DNA of 64,000 nt from positions 154,217,846 through 154,281,845 of the forward strand of contig CM077147.1 of the NCBI GenBank assembly GCA_039583875.1. The letters are read 5' to 3'. Below the pieces are notes generated by a model. The model had not been told where the DNA came from. It made no database searches and was given only the letters and a program-made list of their open reading frames with translations. The stretch is from Platanthera guangdongensis. Lineage: Eukaryota > Streptophyta > Magnoliopsida > Asparagales > Orchidaceae. This document shows positions 53,811 through 64,000 of this stretch, in pieces (positions within the stretch are counted from its first letter, which is position 1; each line of letters begins with the position of its first letter). The position numbers and the translations under genes are program-made.

Positions 53811-55785
53811 TGAAAGAACTAGTGCCTAAACACCTAGAGGGGGGGGGGGGTGAATAGGTGCACTTAATCTTTTTAAACTTTTAAGGCAGCAATACAGTAT
53901 AATAATTGCAATTCACAGCACAGATAACACAGCAATCACACAAGCATACAATCACAGAGAGCACACAAGATTTATGGTGGTTCCCCAAGGTCTGGGTACA
54001 TCCACTTTCCCCCTTCGCCTATCTAGTAGTGTACTAGATTCGGCCTAACTTCTCCACTACTTCTCAGATCTACAGATCTTACAGCTCAGAACCCCAAATA
54101 GGTTCCTACAACTCAGAGTGATCCCACTCCTACAACTCAGGCACAAAGCCCTACCACTCAGTCTTCACCAAGACCTACACTCAGCCTTCAACAAGGCCTA
54201 CACTCAGCCTCCAACAAGGCCTACACTCAGAGAAATGTATCTCCTACACTCAGGCACACATGCCCTACCACTTAGCCTTTATAAATATAGGCTTACAACT
54301 CAGATCCCTAAGGATCCTATATAAAATATAAAATACAAGGATTAATAACCACAACTCTGATTGAGAAAGTTGAGTTGACTGGCTTCTTGATGAGTTCTTG
54401 AAAGAACTTTGCAGAGATCCACCTTCCTTGGCTTTCTTCAAAGCTTCTTGAATTAGAACACAGTAGGGTAGAATCTCTATGTAGATGATCTTTAATTGAC
54501 TGCTGACTTGAGAATCAGATCTCAATCTAAACTTTCTTTATCAGCCTGGTTCAATAACTGTCTTCTTAGAAGGAGCTTTCTCTCTCCAACTTCTTAGATC
54601 TTTACTTGAAGGTCTTCTTCTAGTTTGTTGTTTCTCACTTCAATGATTGCTTCATCGATCACTAATCTCTCTTCTTCTGTTGAAGGAATAAGCCTTTATA
54701 TAGGCTTTCTTCATGGTGACCAGCTGATCCGGTTTCTAACAAACTTCTGACAGCTCTGACAGTAGCAGTTGATCGGTTGAAATGACAGCTGTCAAGTCAT
54801 CCAGTCACTTCTTGAAATCTCTGTCACTGTCTGAAAGTGTCGACACAGATAGTCTTTATGTGTCGACACAAATAGACCAAGTGTCGACACAAGTAGACTA
54901 AGTGTCGACACTAGCTTTCATGGTGTCGACACAAGTAGACTAAGTGTCGACACTAGCTTTCATGGTGTCGACACAACTTCTTGTGTTGTAGAAACTACTT
55001 CTCGACACTGCTTCTTCAACATGTGTCGACACTGATCATGTGTGTCGACACAAGTCCTTCTTCTTCAATACTTAGTTGATTTCTGCAAAGTGTCGACACA
55101 ACTCCTTTATGTCGACACATCTTCTTGTGTTGAGACTTGCTAAGTGTCGACACATCTTCTTTGTGTCGACATATGCCTTCTGTGTTGAAACTTTTGCTGA
55201 GTGTCGACACATCTCCTTTGTGTTGACATATTCTTCATGTGTTGAGACTTTTGCTGTGTGTCGACACATCTCCTTTGTGTCGACACATGTACTTAAACTC
55301 TGTTGAAGTTTGCTGAGTGTCGACACAGCCTCCTAGTGTCGACACTTGTACTTGAACTTTGTTGATGTTTTGCTGAGTGTCGACACAGCCTCTTAGTGTC
55401 GACACTTTTGATGTCGACAAAGTTCCTCTGGGTGTAGACACTGCTTCTAAGTGTCGACACTGATTCTTTAGACCTTTCTTCATTGTGTGTCGACACAACC
55501 TGTATGTGTCGACACTTTCCTTCTGGTGTCGACTCTACATCCCTGGTGTCGACACAATTACTCCAAGTGTCAACACTGCTTCTCTAGGTGTCGACACAAG
55601 CCTTCTTAAGTGTCGACACATTTCTTCTAGGTGTCGACACATGGACTTAGAAACTTTTCCTGTAAACTTGAAGTTACTTAACCTGCATAAGTAAACTCAA
55701 AGTACATCAAATACACTTTGATGTATATCATTGAGTAGGGTGAGGCTTCTTCAAATCAGGTACATATATTCCAATGTACCCAACA
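53811..55785 (-). mobile_element. 5' LTR of the SIRE-type element
   Basis: It is nearly identical to the left LTR but 40 bp longer. Most of the difference is a 42-bp duplication in the palindrome array near 54913-54954. TATA box near 54692-54704; U3 array 54836-55645. It ends CCCAACA before GTGTA at 55786. Confidence 0.9.
54836..55645. repeat. GTGTCGACAC palindrome array in U3 (5' LTR)
   Basis: This is the same array as 44036-44790, with one extra pair of palindromes from a local tandem duplication (unit containing CAAGTAGACTAAGTGTCGAC). Confidence 0.85.
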
Positions 55786-57907
55786 GTGTATATGGAAGGT
55801 ACAAAAGAAGTAAAGGATGACAGAAAGTCACTATTGAATTAGGAGTACGAGTCCTTCATGCAAGAAAAGAAGTACTATATTGCAGAATGTTACAAAAAGT
55901 TCTTCAAAATAGTAAATGCTTTGAAAACATATGAGAGTGAGTTCTCCAATTATGATTTGAATCATAAGTTTCTTAAATCACTAAATAAAGAATGTGATAT
56001 CAAAATCTGTGATATTAGAGAAATGGAGATCCTTACCAGGATGGAGCCCTAAAATTTGTATGGAAAGCTACTCTGACATGAGTTACAACTCAATATAAGA
56101 AAACTAGAAGGAGTAGATCATACCCCAAAGAGAAAATTATAGCTTTCAAGGGAAAAAGCACAATAAGGAGCAAAGATGTCTATTTAAGTCTTTAGGGGAG
56201 AAATGCTAAACATGATGAATCTGAGACGAGAACCTCAGGTTCTGAGCTAACAAATTGTGAATTGTCCTTATTCTCCAAGCATTTCAAAAAGCTGCTATCT
56301 AAGAGGAGACAAGACAAGTACATACCCTCCTCCTCTTGTTCTAGATGGTTTGGTAATAGATATGATAGACCTAAACACAACTTCAAAGAGTACGTGTATG
56401 AATCTAAATAGAACAAAGAATTTTCTACTAATATGGGTTTCTATTATTGCAAAAATCCAAGACATGTTAAAGCCAACTATCCTTATAAAAGAAAGGAAGG
56501 AAGGAGATCAGATGAGAACAGATCTCATAAAGGAGAGAAGCCAGAGAAGAGCTTTATTACTAAGAAGCCAAAGACCTTGAGTGATAGCGACTGAACTTCA
56601 TCAAAATTTGAAGAAGAGACCTACATTAAGCTTATTGCACTATCTGAACAGGAGGAGCAAGATGACTTCCCTCATTTCAGAGTTTGCATAAGGGGACCCC
56701 TATCAGTATCAGATAGTGCATCTGAAGAAGAAATCTGTTATGGGATTATAGTCATGACTGATGAAGAGAGTCAGGATGATTCAAATCTTGCTCATGTAAG
56801 CATTAAAGCAAAATTATCTATATGAGGATATGAATCTGAAGAAAATGTTGAATTAGAAGCATGCTCACCAGGTAATGAGAGTGATTCTGATTTAATAGAC
56901 TAATATGGTGCTCTCTTAGAAGAACTACAAAGAAGAAAAGATCTGTCAAGACTTAGGATGAGGAAATAAAAATCCTCAATCCTTTTAAATCTCGAGAAAA
57001 TGAGAAAATAATAGAAATAATAAAAACAAATTATGGCTTATTTAAGCTTCAATAGAAGCTTGCGGCACTAGCCATTATTCCGAATTAAGAAGAAAAAGCT
57101 GTCAAAGATTTAAAGGACAATATCCATATTGAGAGTAAGATTGTGGCCAAGTTTTCCAAGCCACAAACTGTGTTCCTAATCATTGATAGATTCCCTACAC
57201 CATATAGAGGCGATGTAGGATATTCTAAAGAAAATGACCAAGGCAAGACAATAAAAGATCAAACAGTATTCAGGAAGGTCTTACTACCAACCAATATATT
57301 GATCAATACCTCTCTTATGGATACCTATCCAATGAGTGCTCTACAAGTGAAATAAAATAGCCGTAAAATTCTAAAAATAGATAAGGCATTATATTAAGTA
57401 CACTAAAGGCACCCCATGAAGAAATCCATATGACTAGTCATGGACCATTTGTAATTGGTTCTAATACACCAACTATAAAAGGAAAAGAATGATGTAATTT
57501 AAAAGCATGTTGCCAAGAAAGGCCTTATGATTGTGCTACCCCATTCTAATCAACCACATAACCATAAATCTTTCACCAGAAATGTCAAAATATCAGAATG
57601 TTGCTCTTCTGGTAATTAGCATACACACCCCACTTCTAAAGTGAACCAAAAGAGGAGATACAATAAGTTTTTCTACTAGTGTTATGGCAAGATAGGTCAC
57701 TTTGTCGTTGACTATTGGTTCAACCCAACAGTTCCTAGGGAAAATAATGTAAAGCTTGTCAATAGTATAGTAATGAGGCATACAATATCTAGGACTAACA
57801 AGAACCAAGGACCTAAAAATATCTAGGTCCCTAAGGTGAAATAGTTTTATTTTGTAGGTATGTACAAAGATCAATAAAATGCTAATATAGTACTTGGACA
57901 GTGGAGG
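55786..57907 (+). pseudogene. gag: Old SIRE-like gag, third fragment, to the protease
   Basis: This resumes the old gag after the SIRE-type insertion: VYMEGTKEVKDDRKSLLN, then ECYKKFFKIVNALKTYESEF, YDLNHKFLKSLNKECDIKI, further decayed Ser/Glu-rich linkers, SKPQTVFLIIDRF near 57150 and a zinc-knuckle remnant (CYGKIGHFVVDYW) near 57680. It ends in YLDSG-like protease sequence near 57893-57905, where the third copia LTR begins. Many stops and indels are present throughout. Its decay is clearly greater than that of the inserted SIRE-type element. Confidence 0.7.
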
Positions 57908-59009
57908 TGTTGGAGCATGCATTTTGCACTCGTTCCATACTCCATAGTTTGAAAATAACATATCCTGAATGTACATGATAATAGTGTGTTTATAGTATGC
58001 AGATATAATAGGAAAAATACTTTGATGAATTTGGTTTGGAGACGAGTAGCTGAATTCTAGAAAATTGATATTGCTGGCGATAGCTCAATACCGCCAGGCA
58101 ATAGTGCTTGATGATGTCAGTATAATAAAGGTCATATTCCACACAATCCCATCATAGTGCACATAGATTTGATATATCGCCATGCGATATCATTATTGTC
58201 GTGCGATAGACCCACACCCGTGCATGATCTCCATCTTCCCAGTGCAGTTGTCGCGGAGTTGGACATGCAATAGCTGGAGGATATATTACCATCCATAGCT
58301 ACCTATCGCTGGATGATAAGCTCAAATTCTATAAAAGGCTAAATTTCTGGAATTTTCTGTTAAATGCCTCTTGGAGCCTTCATTCCCGTGCAACACCAAC
58401 CAGATAACTCTAAAACAAAAAAACTCCAAAGTACTCAAAAAAAGTTCAAGCGCGAAGAAGAGACTGTTTGTATACTTCAAATCCGGCGATCTTTGCAATG
58501 CTTCATCGTATTCTTCAGCGCTCAGGACCAGAGGAAGTTTTAATTTCAATTTTCATTTTTGTAGTCTTTTCATCATTCAATGTAAACAATAGAGAACTCA
58601 CCGCCTTGTGAGTGGCGACGAGGTCCTTGTGTAGTTTTGGGGGAATTCGCCACCTTGTGTGCAGTGACTAGGTTGTAGAGAGATCTAGGGGGTCATTAAA
58701 GGCTGTATATAGGGAGAGATAGGCTATAGCTGGTCGATACTTAGGAGAAGGACAAATGAATTCTAAAAAGAAGATTTTTACTTGTAGACTCGATTTCAAG
58801 CTTTATTGAAATCATTGTTTATGTTTTTCATCATATATGAAATAAAACCATCATCTGGTTTATACTTCATTTTCAAAGTTTTTATTTCATGTTATTGGTT
58901 GTGAGAAAATTTACTTAAGTCTCTTTATTATTTTGCCTAAGTTCAAAGTTGTTTCAAAAATTCAAAATAACCTTATTCACCCCCTCTAAGGGCACCACAA
59001 GATCAAACA
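57908..59009 (+). mobile_element. 5' LTR of the third copia element
   Basis: TGTTGGAGC...GATCAAACA with TG...CA ends, 1102 bp. U3 contains ATCGCCATGCGAT, GTCGTGCGATAG and TATCGCTGGATGATA palindrome-like motifs (58060-58320), followed by a CTATAAAAGG TATA box near 58330. The ORFs inside (for example 58371-58592) are not genes. Confidence 0.82.
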
Positions 59010-59011
59010 TT

Positions 59012-59023
59012 TGGTATCAGAGC
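59012..59023 (+). other. Primer-binding site TGGTATCAGAGC
   Basis: This matches the common plant tRNA-iMet primer site exactly and lies two bases after the LTR end. Confidence 0.9.
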
Positions 59024-59057
59024 TTGGTTACTCCAAAGGATTTCATCACCAGGAGTA

Positions 59058-60925
59058 ATGTCGCACAATGATCTCACATTTTCTGATGGGCAAGGAATTA
59101 GTAGACCTCTCTTATTCACTGACACTAACTATAACTACTGGAAAACTCAAATGTGATGTTTTCTAATTACGTTATATATTGACTTGTCGGGAATGGTAGA
59201 GCAATGCTACACTCCACCTACAATGGTAGTAGGAAGTGTCACTATAGAGAAACCGAAAGATAAATGAGATGATTTAGACAAGTTAAGGTGCAAAAGTGAT
59301 GCTAATGCTATAATGCTTTATTTTATGCATTAGATAGAACTGGGTTTAATTGGGTTTGTAGTTGCAAAACTGCTTATGATATTTGGAATTTACAAGAAGT
59401 TACTCATGAAGGTACGTCGTAGGTGAAGGATTCAAAGCAATTTCAATTGGAGTCAAAATTTGAAAAGTACAGAATGGAAGTTGACGAAGATGTTCATTCC
59501 ATGTACACAAGGTTTATTATAAAGAACATCAATGATTCTAAAGTAATTGAAAAAAATTTATCCAATGGAGATTTAGTTTGAAAGTTTCTTAGATTGATTT
59601 CCCCAAAGTTCAATCCGAAGGTGACTGTCATCTCGAAGTCACACAATCTAAAGACTCTTCAAATTAAGAACCTCGTCGAGAATCTCAAAACTCATAAGGT
59701 GTAGTAAAAAATTCAATAATAAGAGTACAACTTGGATCCAAAGAAAAAGGTGTTGGCATTGAAGTCTAAAAAGGAAGAAGAGAGTAAAACTAATGAGGAT
59801 GATGAAGAAGATGATGAGAGTCTATTTGTGAAAAAGTTTAAGAGGTTTATGAGAAATCCAGAGAGGAAAAATTTATTTAAAAAGTACTTTAATATGAAGG
59901 AGTTTAGATTTAAGAAAGGAAAAGGAATGTTCGATGATGATGAGGAGGAAGAACAACCACCACCAGAATGTTATCATTGCAAAAAGGTTGGACATATCTG
60001 AAGTAAGTGCCTGAAATATCGAAAAGAGTAGAAGGAAAAGGGGCACAAAAAGAAGGACAAGAAAAAGATGTTGAAGTCGGAGACGTGGGATGACTCCTCA
60101 TCTGAGAATTTATGTGGATCAAGTACAAACAATGACAAGTAGGCCAACTTGTACTTAATGTGAAAGAGCAACTCGCCATTCAACGATGAATGTTATGTCC
60201 AAAGTGACACTGAGGTAACTCCTACTACTTATGATGAATTGTATTCTAAATTTTTATAAACATGTAAATTTTTTGACAAAAGTTTAAAAGATATTGATTT
60301 GTTGAAATGTGGAAATAAAGTTTTATTAAAAGAAAATAAAAAATAATCTACTGAACTAAAAGTACTAGGAAAGGAGAAGATGACTTGTTAAGAGTACGAT
60401 CACTCTTTGGCAACGGTTCAATTATTAGAAGAAGCTCTTGCTATGTCTGAATCTGTTGCTGAAATTCTTATTAAAGAGAAGGGGACATCGAAAAATCTCT
60501 CAAATATTCTCAGTCTCAAGTATAAGAAGGCAAGAAAACTTTTGCAAATTGGTGCGTCATGTTAGACTTAGAAAACACCGCTTTGAAAGCCTATATCCAT
60601 GACCTGAATATGGTGATTAAAAATTTAAAATTGGGCAAAAATCACTATATATGATTTTAGCCAATCAATGTCATGGATCTGCTAAGTTTGGGATAGGGTA
60701 CGTCTCTATATTCAATTGCCCGATGATAGGTGCTATCACTGGTAATAACAAGAATTCTAGATATCCAAAATTTGTTAATAATTATACTGTTACTACATCC
60801 TCCAACAAGAATATGTAAAAACTCTAAAAAAGACTTCATCACCTTTTATCATGTGTGCCAAATGTAATAGGTTTGGACACACCACTGACTCTTACATGAA
60901 GAAAGGTCAAAGTTTATTTAAATAA
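59058..60925 (+). pseudogene. gag: gag of the third copia element
   Basis: ATG 59058 starts MSHNDLTFSDGQGISRPLLF with TNYNYWKTQM, the usual opening of copia gag. Stops follow at once. Later parts include SKFEKYRMEVDEDVHSMYTR, the lysine/acidic ORF 59732-60001 with a zinc knuckle (CYHCKKVGHI, stop, SKC), and a second knuckle (CAKCNRFGHTTDSY) near 60850, whose last Cys reads Tyr. More than ten stops are present. Confidence 0.75.
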
Positions 60926-61019
60926 GTTTAGGTGCTTAAGGTTTCCACCAATACTACAAAAGAAACTACTTGGTTAGCCAGATCTTTACTCTCATCTCCT
61001 TTCTAGGTGTGTTGGCAGG

Positions 61020-63769
61020 ATAAGGACAAAGAGGACGTATGGTACTTGGACTCAGGATGTTCAAAGCATAATATGAGAATTAAATCAAAGTTCCTTAGCC
61101 TAGAAATGAAGAAAGGAGGAGTGGTGAACTTTGGAGACAATGAAAAAAAGGAAGAATCATGGGCATCGGTGTAGCGGGTAAGAAATATTTTACTATTTCA
61201 ATTGTTTTATATGTAGATGGTTTAAATCATAACTTAATTTCTATAAGTAAATTATGTGATAAAGGTCTAAACATTTTATTTGAATTATCTACAAATTTAT
61301 GCAAAATTATTGATTCGAAATCACAGAAATTGTTCTTACAGCACTTAAATTCCACAATGTTTATATGATAGAATTCCATGATCTTTCTCATTATATGTTA
61401 AAAAAAACATTATTTATACTAATGAAGAATTAGAAATGTGGCATAGATGTATTGGTCATTCAATTGCTAAACTAGTTATAAAACATTCGAAAATAAGTTG
61501 ATAGAAGGTTTACCTTTATTAGATGTAAAATTATCTTCTTTATGTAAGTCTCGTTACAAAGGAAAATTTTCAAAAGCTTCATTGAAAACTAAAAATGCTA
61601 TTTCTATTATTAGGCATGTTCAATTAATTCATATGTATCTATTTGGACCAGTTACTACACAAAGTCTAAGAGATAGAAAATATATTTTTGTTTTGCTAGA
61701 TGATTATTCAAGATTTTGTTGGACTATATTTCTAACTTCCAAATTTGATGCATTCTTTGAATTTACCAAATTATGCATTCATATTCAAAATGAACTTGAT
61801 TTAAAAATCAAATGCATACGCTCAGATCATGGAGGTAAAATTTAAAATAATTGATTTATTTCTTTCTATACCAAGTTAGGTATAAAACATGAATTTTTCG
61901 ATCCTCGAACACCACAACAAAATGGTGTAGTGGAGAGAAAAAATAGGACTCTTCAAGAACTAGTCATACTATGCTTTCTGAATAAAATTACTTAGATCTT
62001 TTTAGGCTGAAGCTGTTAGTACTGCATGTTATGTTATTAATCGTGTTATGCTTCGTTTATTTTCAAAACTAACTCCTTAGGAGCTATATTTAAAAAACTG
62101 AATGTATCATATTTTAGAATTTTTGGATGTAAATATTTTATTTTAAATACAAAAGATGCATTAGGTAAATTTGATGAAAATTGTGATGAAGGAATTCTTA
62201 TTGGTTATACTTCAACTAGTAAAGCGGATAGAGTTTATAAAAAAGAACCAAAATAGCTGAAGAATAAATTCATGTTAAGTTTGATGAGTTTATTCCTTGT
62301 GTAGATTCAATTCTAATCCTACAGGAAACAAAGAATAACTCCTTCCATCTTTGGAACATAATGATGAAGAATTACTTGGAGATCAAGAAGAAGGAAAAAG
62401 GAAAGAGATAGAACATATAGTGGAAGAATAAATTAGATAGTGAATCTAGAATTACACAGAACAAAGTTGATTATTAGCAAAAGGATATGCACAAATTGAA
62501 GGGGTAGCTTTTGTTGAAATTTTTGCACCTGTAGCACGTCTTGAAGCAGTTAGGATTTTTCTTGCATTTGCTAGTATTAAAAGATTTTAATTATTTCAAA
62601 TAGATGTGAAAACTGCATTTTTGAATAGGTACATTAAGAAAGAATTTTATATAGAAAAACCCACTGGTTTTATAAATGAAAAATATCTTAATCATGTTTA
62701 TAAATTAGAAAAAGAGCTTTATTTGTTAAAACAAGCGCCTCATGCATGGTATGAAAGATTGACTTTATATTTATTGAAGAATGATTATAAAATGGGTAGT
62801 GTAGATAATACACTATTCATTAAGCATGTTGATAATGATTTAGTAGTTTTATAATTTTTTGTTGATGATATTTTTTTTGGAGCCACTAATGAAGAGTTAT
62901 TTAATGAAGTTGTTTTAGTTATGAAAAATGAATTTGAAATGAGCATGGTAGGAGAACTTACTTATTTTCTAGGATTTCAAATTACTCAAAAACATGATGG
63001 TATTTTTATTTGTCAATCTAAGTATATTCATGATGTTCTTAAAAGATTTGGATTTGAAAACATTAAGCAAACTAATACTCTTATGGGTGTTTCACTTAAG
63101 TTAGGAAAAGATGAAAGTGGAATTTCAATTGATCAAACTTTATATAGAGGAATGATAAGATAATTATTATATTTAACTGCATCTAGACCCGATATTATGT
63201 TTGTCGTTTGTTTATGTGCTAGCTTTTATGCTAATCCCAATGAATCACATTTAAAAGTAGTTAAATGAATTTTTAGATATCTTATCAGTACATCTAAACT
63301 AGGCTTATGGTATCCTAATAATAATTCATTTATTTTACGCAGTTATTCAGATTTGGACTATGCTGGTTGGCCATTAAATTGTAAGACCGCTAGTGGTACT
63401 TGTCACTTCCCAGGCCCTTTATTTTTTACATGGTTGAGTAAGCAATAAAATTTTGTAGTCCTCTCCACCAATGAGGCCGAGTATATTATACTAGGTAGTC
63501 GTTGTGCACAAGCCCTTTGGATGAAACAAACATTAAAAGATTTTGGGGTACATCAATATAATGTAGAATTAAGATGTGATAGTAAGAGTGTTGTTGATCT
63601 AACAAATAATCCAGTATTTCATTCTAGATCTAAATACAGAGATGTCAGACATTATTTCAATAGAGACCATATTAAAAAGGATCATGTGAAAATAAGTTTT
63701 ATAGGAACTGATTCACAAATCGTTGATATTTTGACTAAACCACTTCCTGATTCCCATTTTCTATGTTAA
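61020..63769 (+). pseudogene. pol: pol of the third copia element
   Basis: Protease motif VWYLDSGCSKH near 61040; GAG-pre-integrase region (NHNLISISKLCDKGLNILFE, MWHRCIGHS); integrase (LIHMYLFGPVTTQS, VLLDDYSRFCW, IRSDHGG, QQNGVVERKNRTL); RT (FAPVARLEAVRIFLAFAS, IDVKTAFLN, LKQAPHAWYERL, FFVDDIFFG); RNase H (SYSDLDYAGW, TNEAEYIILG, KHDGIF upstream) ending at 63769. Separate open segments of 60-115 codons are split by stops and indels. Order and motifs are those of Ty1/copia. Confidence 0.82.
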
Positions 63770-64000
63770 AATTAGAGTTGGGAATTTTAGATATTTCAAA
63801 CTAAATTAATTAATTTTATAATATAAATTTTTAACTAAAAATCTATTAAAAATTAATTAATACTAACATTAAAAAAACTATTAACTAAACAAATATATTC
63901 TAATTCATTTAAAGAAGTTAAAAATTCAGAAATCTTAATAAACCTCTACATAAACCATAAAGTCTGAACATAATTAAACATAACACAAAGTCTTAACACT
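63770..64000. other. AT-rich window end
   Basis: Over 80 percent A/T by eye, with AATTAATTAA-like runs. No LTR, polypurine tract or gene is seen. Confidence 0.5.

Larger units (their letters stand above)
43003..55785 (-). mobile_element. SIRE-type Ty1/copia element with an extra ORF, 12.8 kb
   Basis: LTRs at 43003-44937 (1935 bp) and 53811-55785 (1975 bp) have TG...CA ends, and a perfect GTGTA duplication lies at 42998-43002 and 55786-55790. A tRNA-iMet primer site and a polypurine tract are present. On the minus strand gag-pol occupies one frame from 53720 to 48507 with four stops. A second long ORF (48063-45268) follows where SIRE elements carry an env-like ORF. GTGTCGACAC palindromes fill both U3 regions and the pol/extra-ORF spacer. 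It is well preserved but not intact. Confidence 0.92.
57908..64000 (+). mobile_element. Third copia element (plus strand), 3' end not seen
   Basis: The 5' LTR is at 57908-59009, the primer site at 59012-59023, then gag and pol to 63769. No 3' LTR or polypurine tract is recognisable in the last 230 bases, so the element continues beyond the window or is truncated. It is AT-rich and heavily mutated. It is inserted in the protease region of the old SIRE-like relic; the left flank is GGAGG. Confidence 0.8.

Noticed and set aside
43003..55785. Possibility that the extra ORF is a true viral envelope gene
   Set aside because: No signal peptide, hydrophobic anchor or fusion-like segment is visible; the composition is coiled coil plus acidic linker.
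1..64000. tRNA, rRNA or ordinary host genes
   Set aside because: No cloverleaf, rRNA segment or multi-exon cellular gene was recognised on either strand; the iMet-like matches are retroelement primer sites.

Overview
This window is nuclear DNA of a flowering plant and consists almost entirely of nested transposable elements. The evidence is plant LTR-retrotransposon lineages (Ty3/gypsy chromovirus and Tat types, Ty1/copia SIRE type), tRNA-iMet-type primer sites, plant TATAAATA promoters, GT-AG introns of about 80 bp, and a PIF/Harbinger DNA transposon. I see no cellular host gene, rRNA or tRNA, and I cannot name the species. All calls come from reading the sequence; no database search was run.

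Layout. 1-3195: minus-strand LTR element with one 241-bp LTR and an unrecognised internal region that holds a 27-bp minisatellite. 4077-17672: a PIF/Harbinger transposon (net about 4.3 kb) with a Myb-like gene and a DDE transposase, both decayed. A complete 9.28-kb chromovirus-type gypsy element (5737-15016) sits inside the Myb-like gene. 17684-18377: a 217-bp tandem duplication and a fold-back MITE. 18604-19593: diffuse LTR relics.

19594-57907 is a deep nest. An old minus-strand SIRE-like relic (LTR 19594-20257 and 28465-29222) was split by a gypsy element at 20258-28459 whose two LTRs face each other in opposite orientation, inside a perfect 5-bp target duplication. Next lies an old plus-strand SIRE-like relic. 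Its gag was split first by a 12.9-kb Tat-lineage gypsy element (30062-42937, target duplication TATAC) and then by a 12.8-kb SIRE-type copia element (43003-55785, target duplication GTGTA). A third copia element (57908 to beyond the window end) interrupts the same relic at its protease.

The most unusual content is regulatory and accessory. The Tat element carries two antisense, intron-containing genes with their own TATA boxes between pol and the 3' LTR. The SIRE-type element carries a 932-codon extra ORF after pol, preceded by its own TATA box and by the same GTGTCGACAC palindromes that fill its U3. Short CG-containing palindromes lie upstream of the TATA box in several unrelated LTR families here. 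None of the elements has fully intact coding capacity. The best preserved reading frame is the 1050-codon pol of the inverted-LTR gypsy element.
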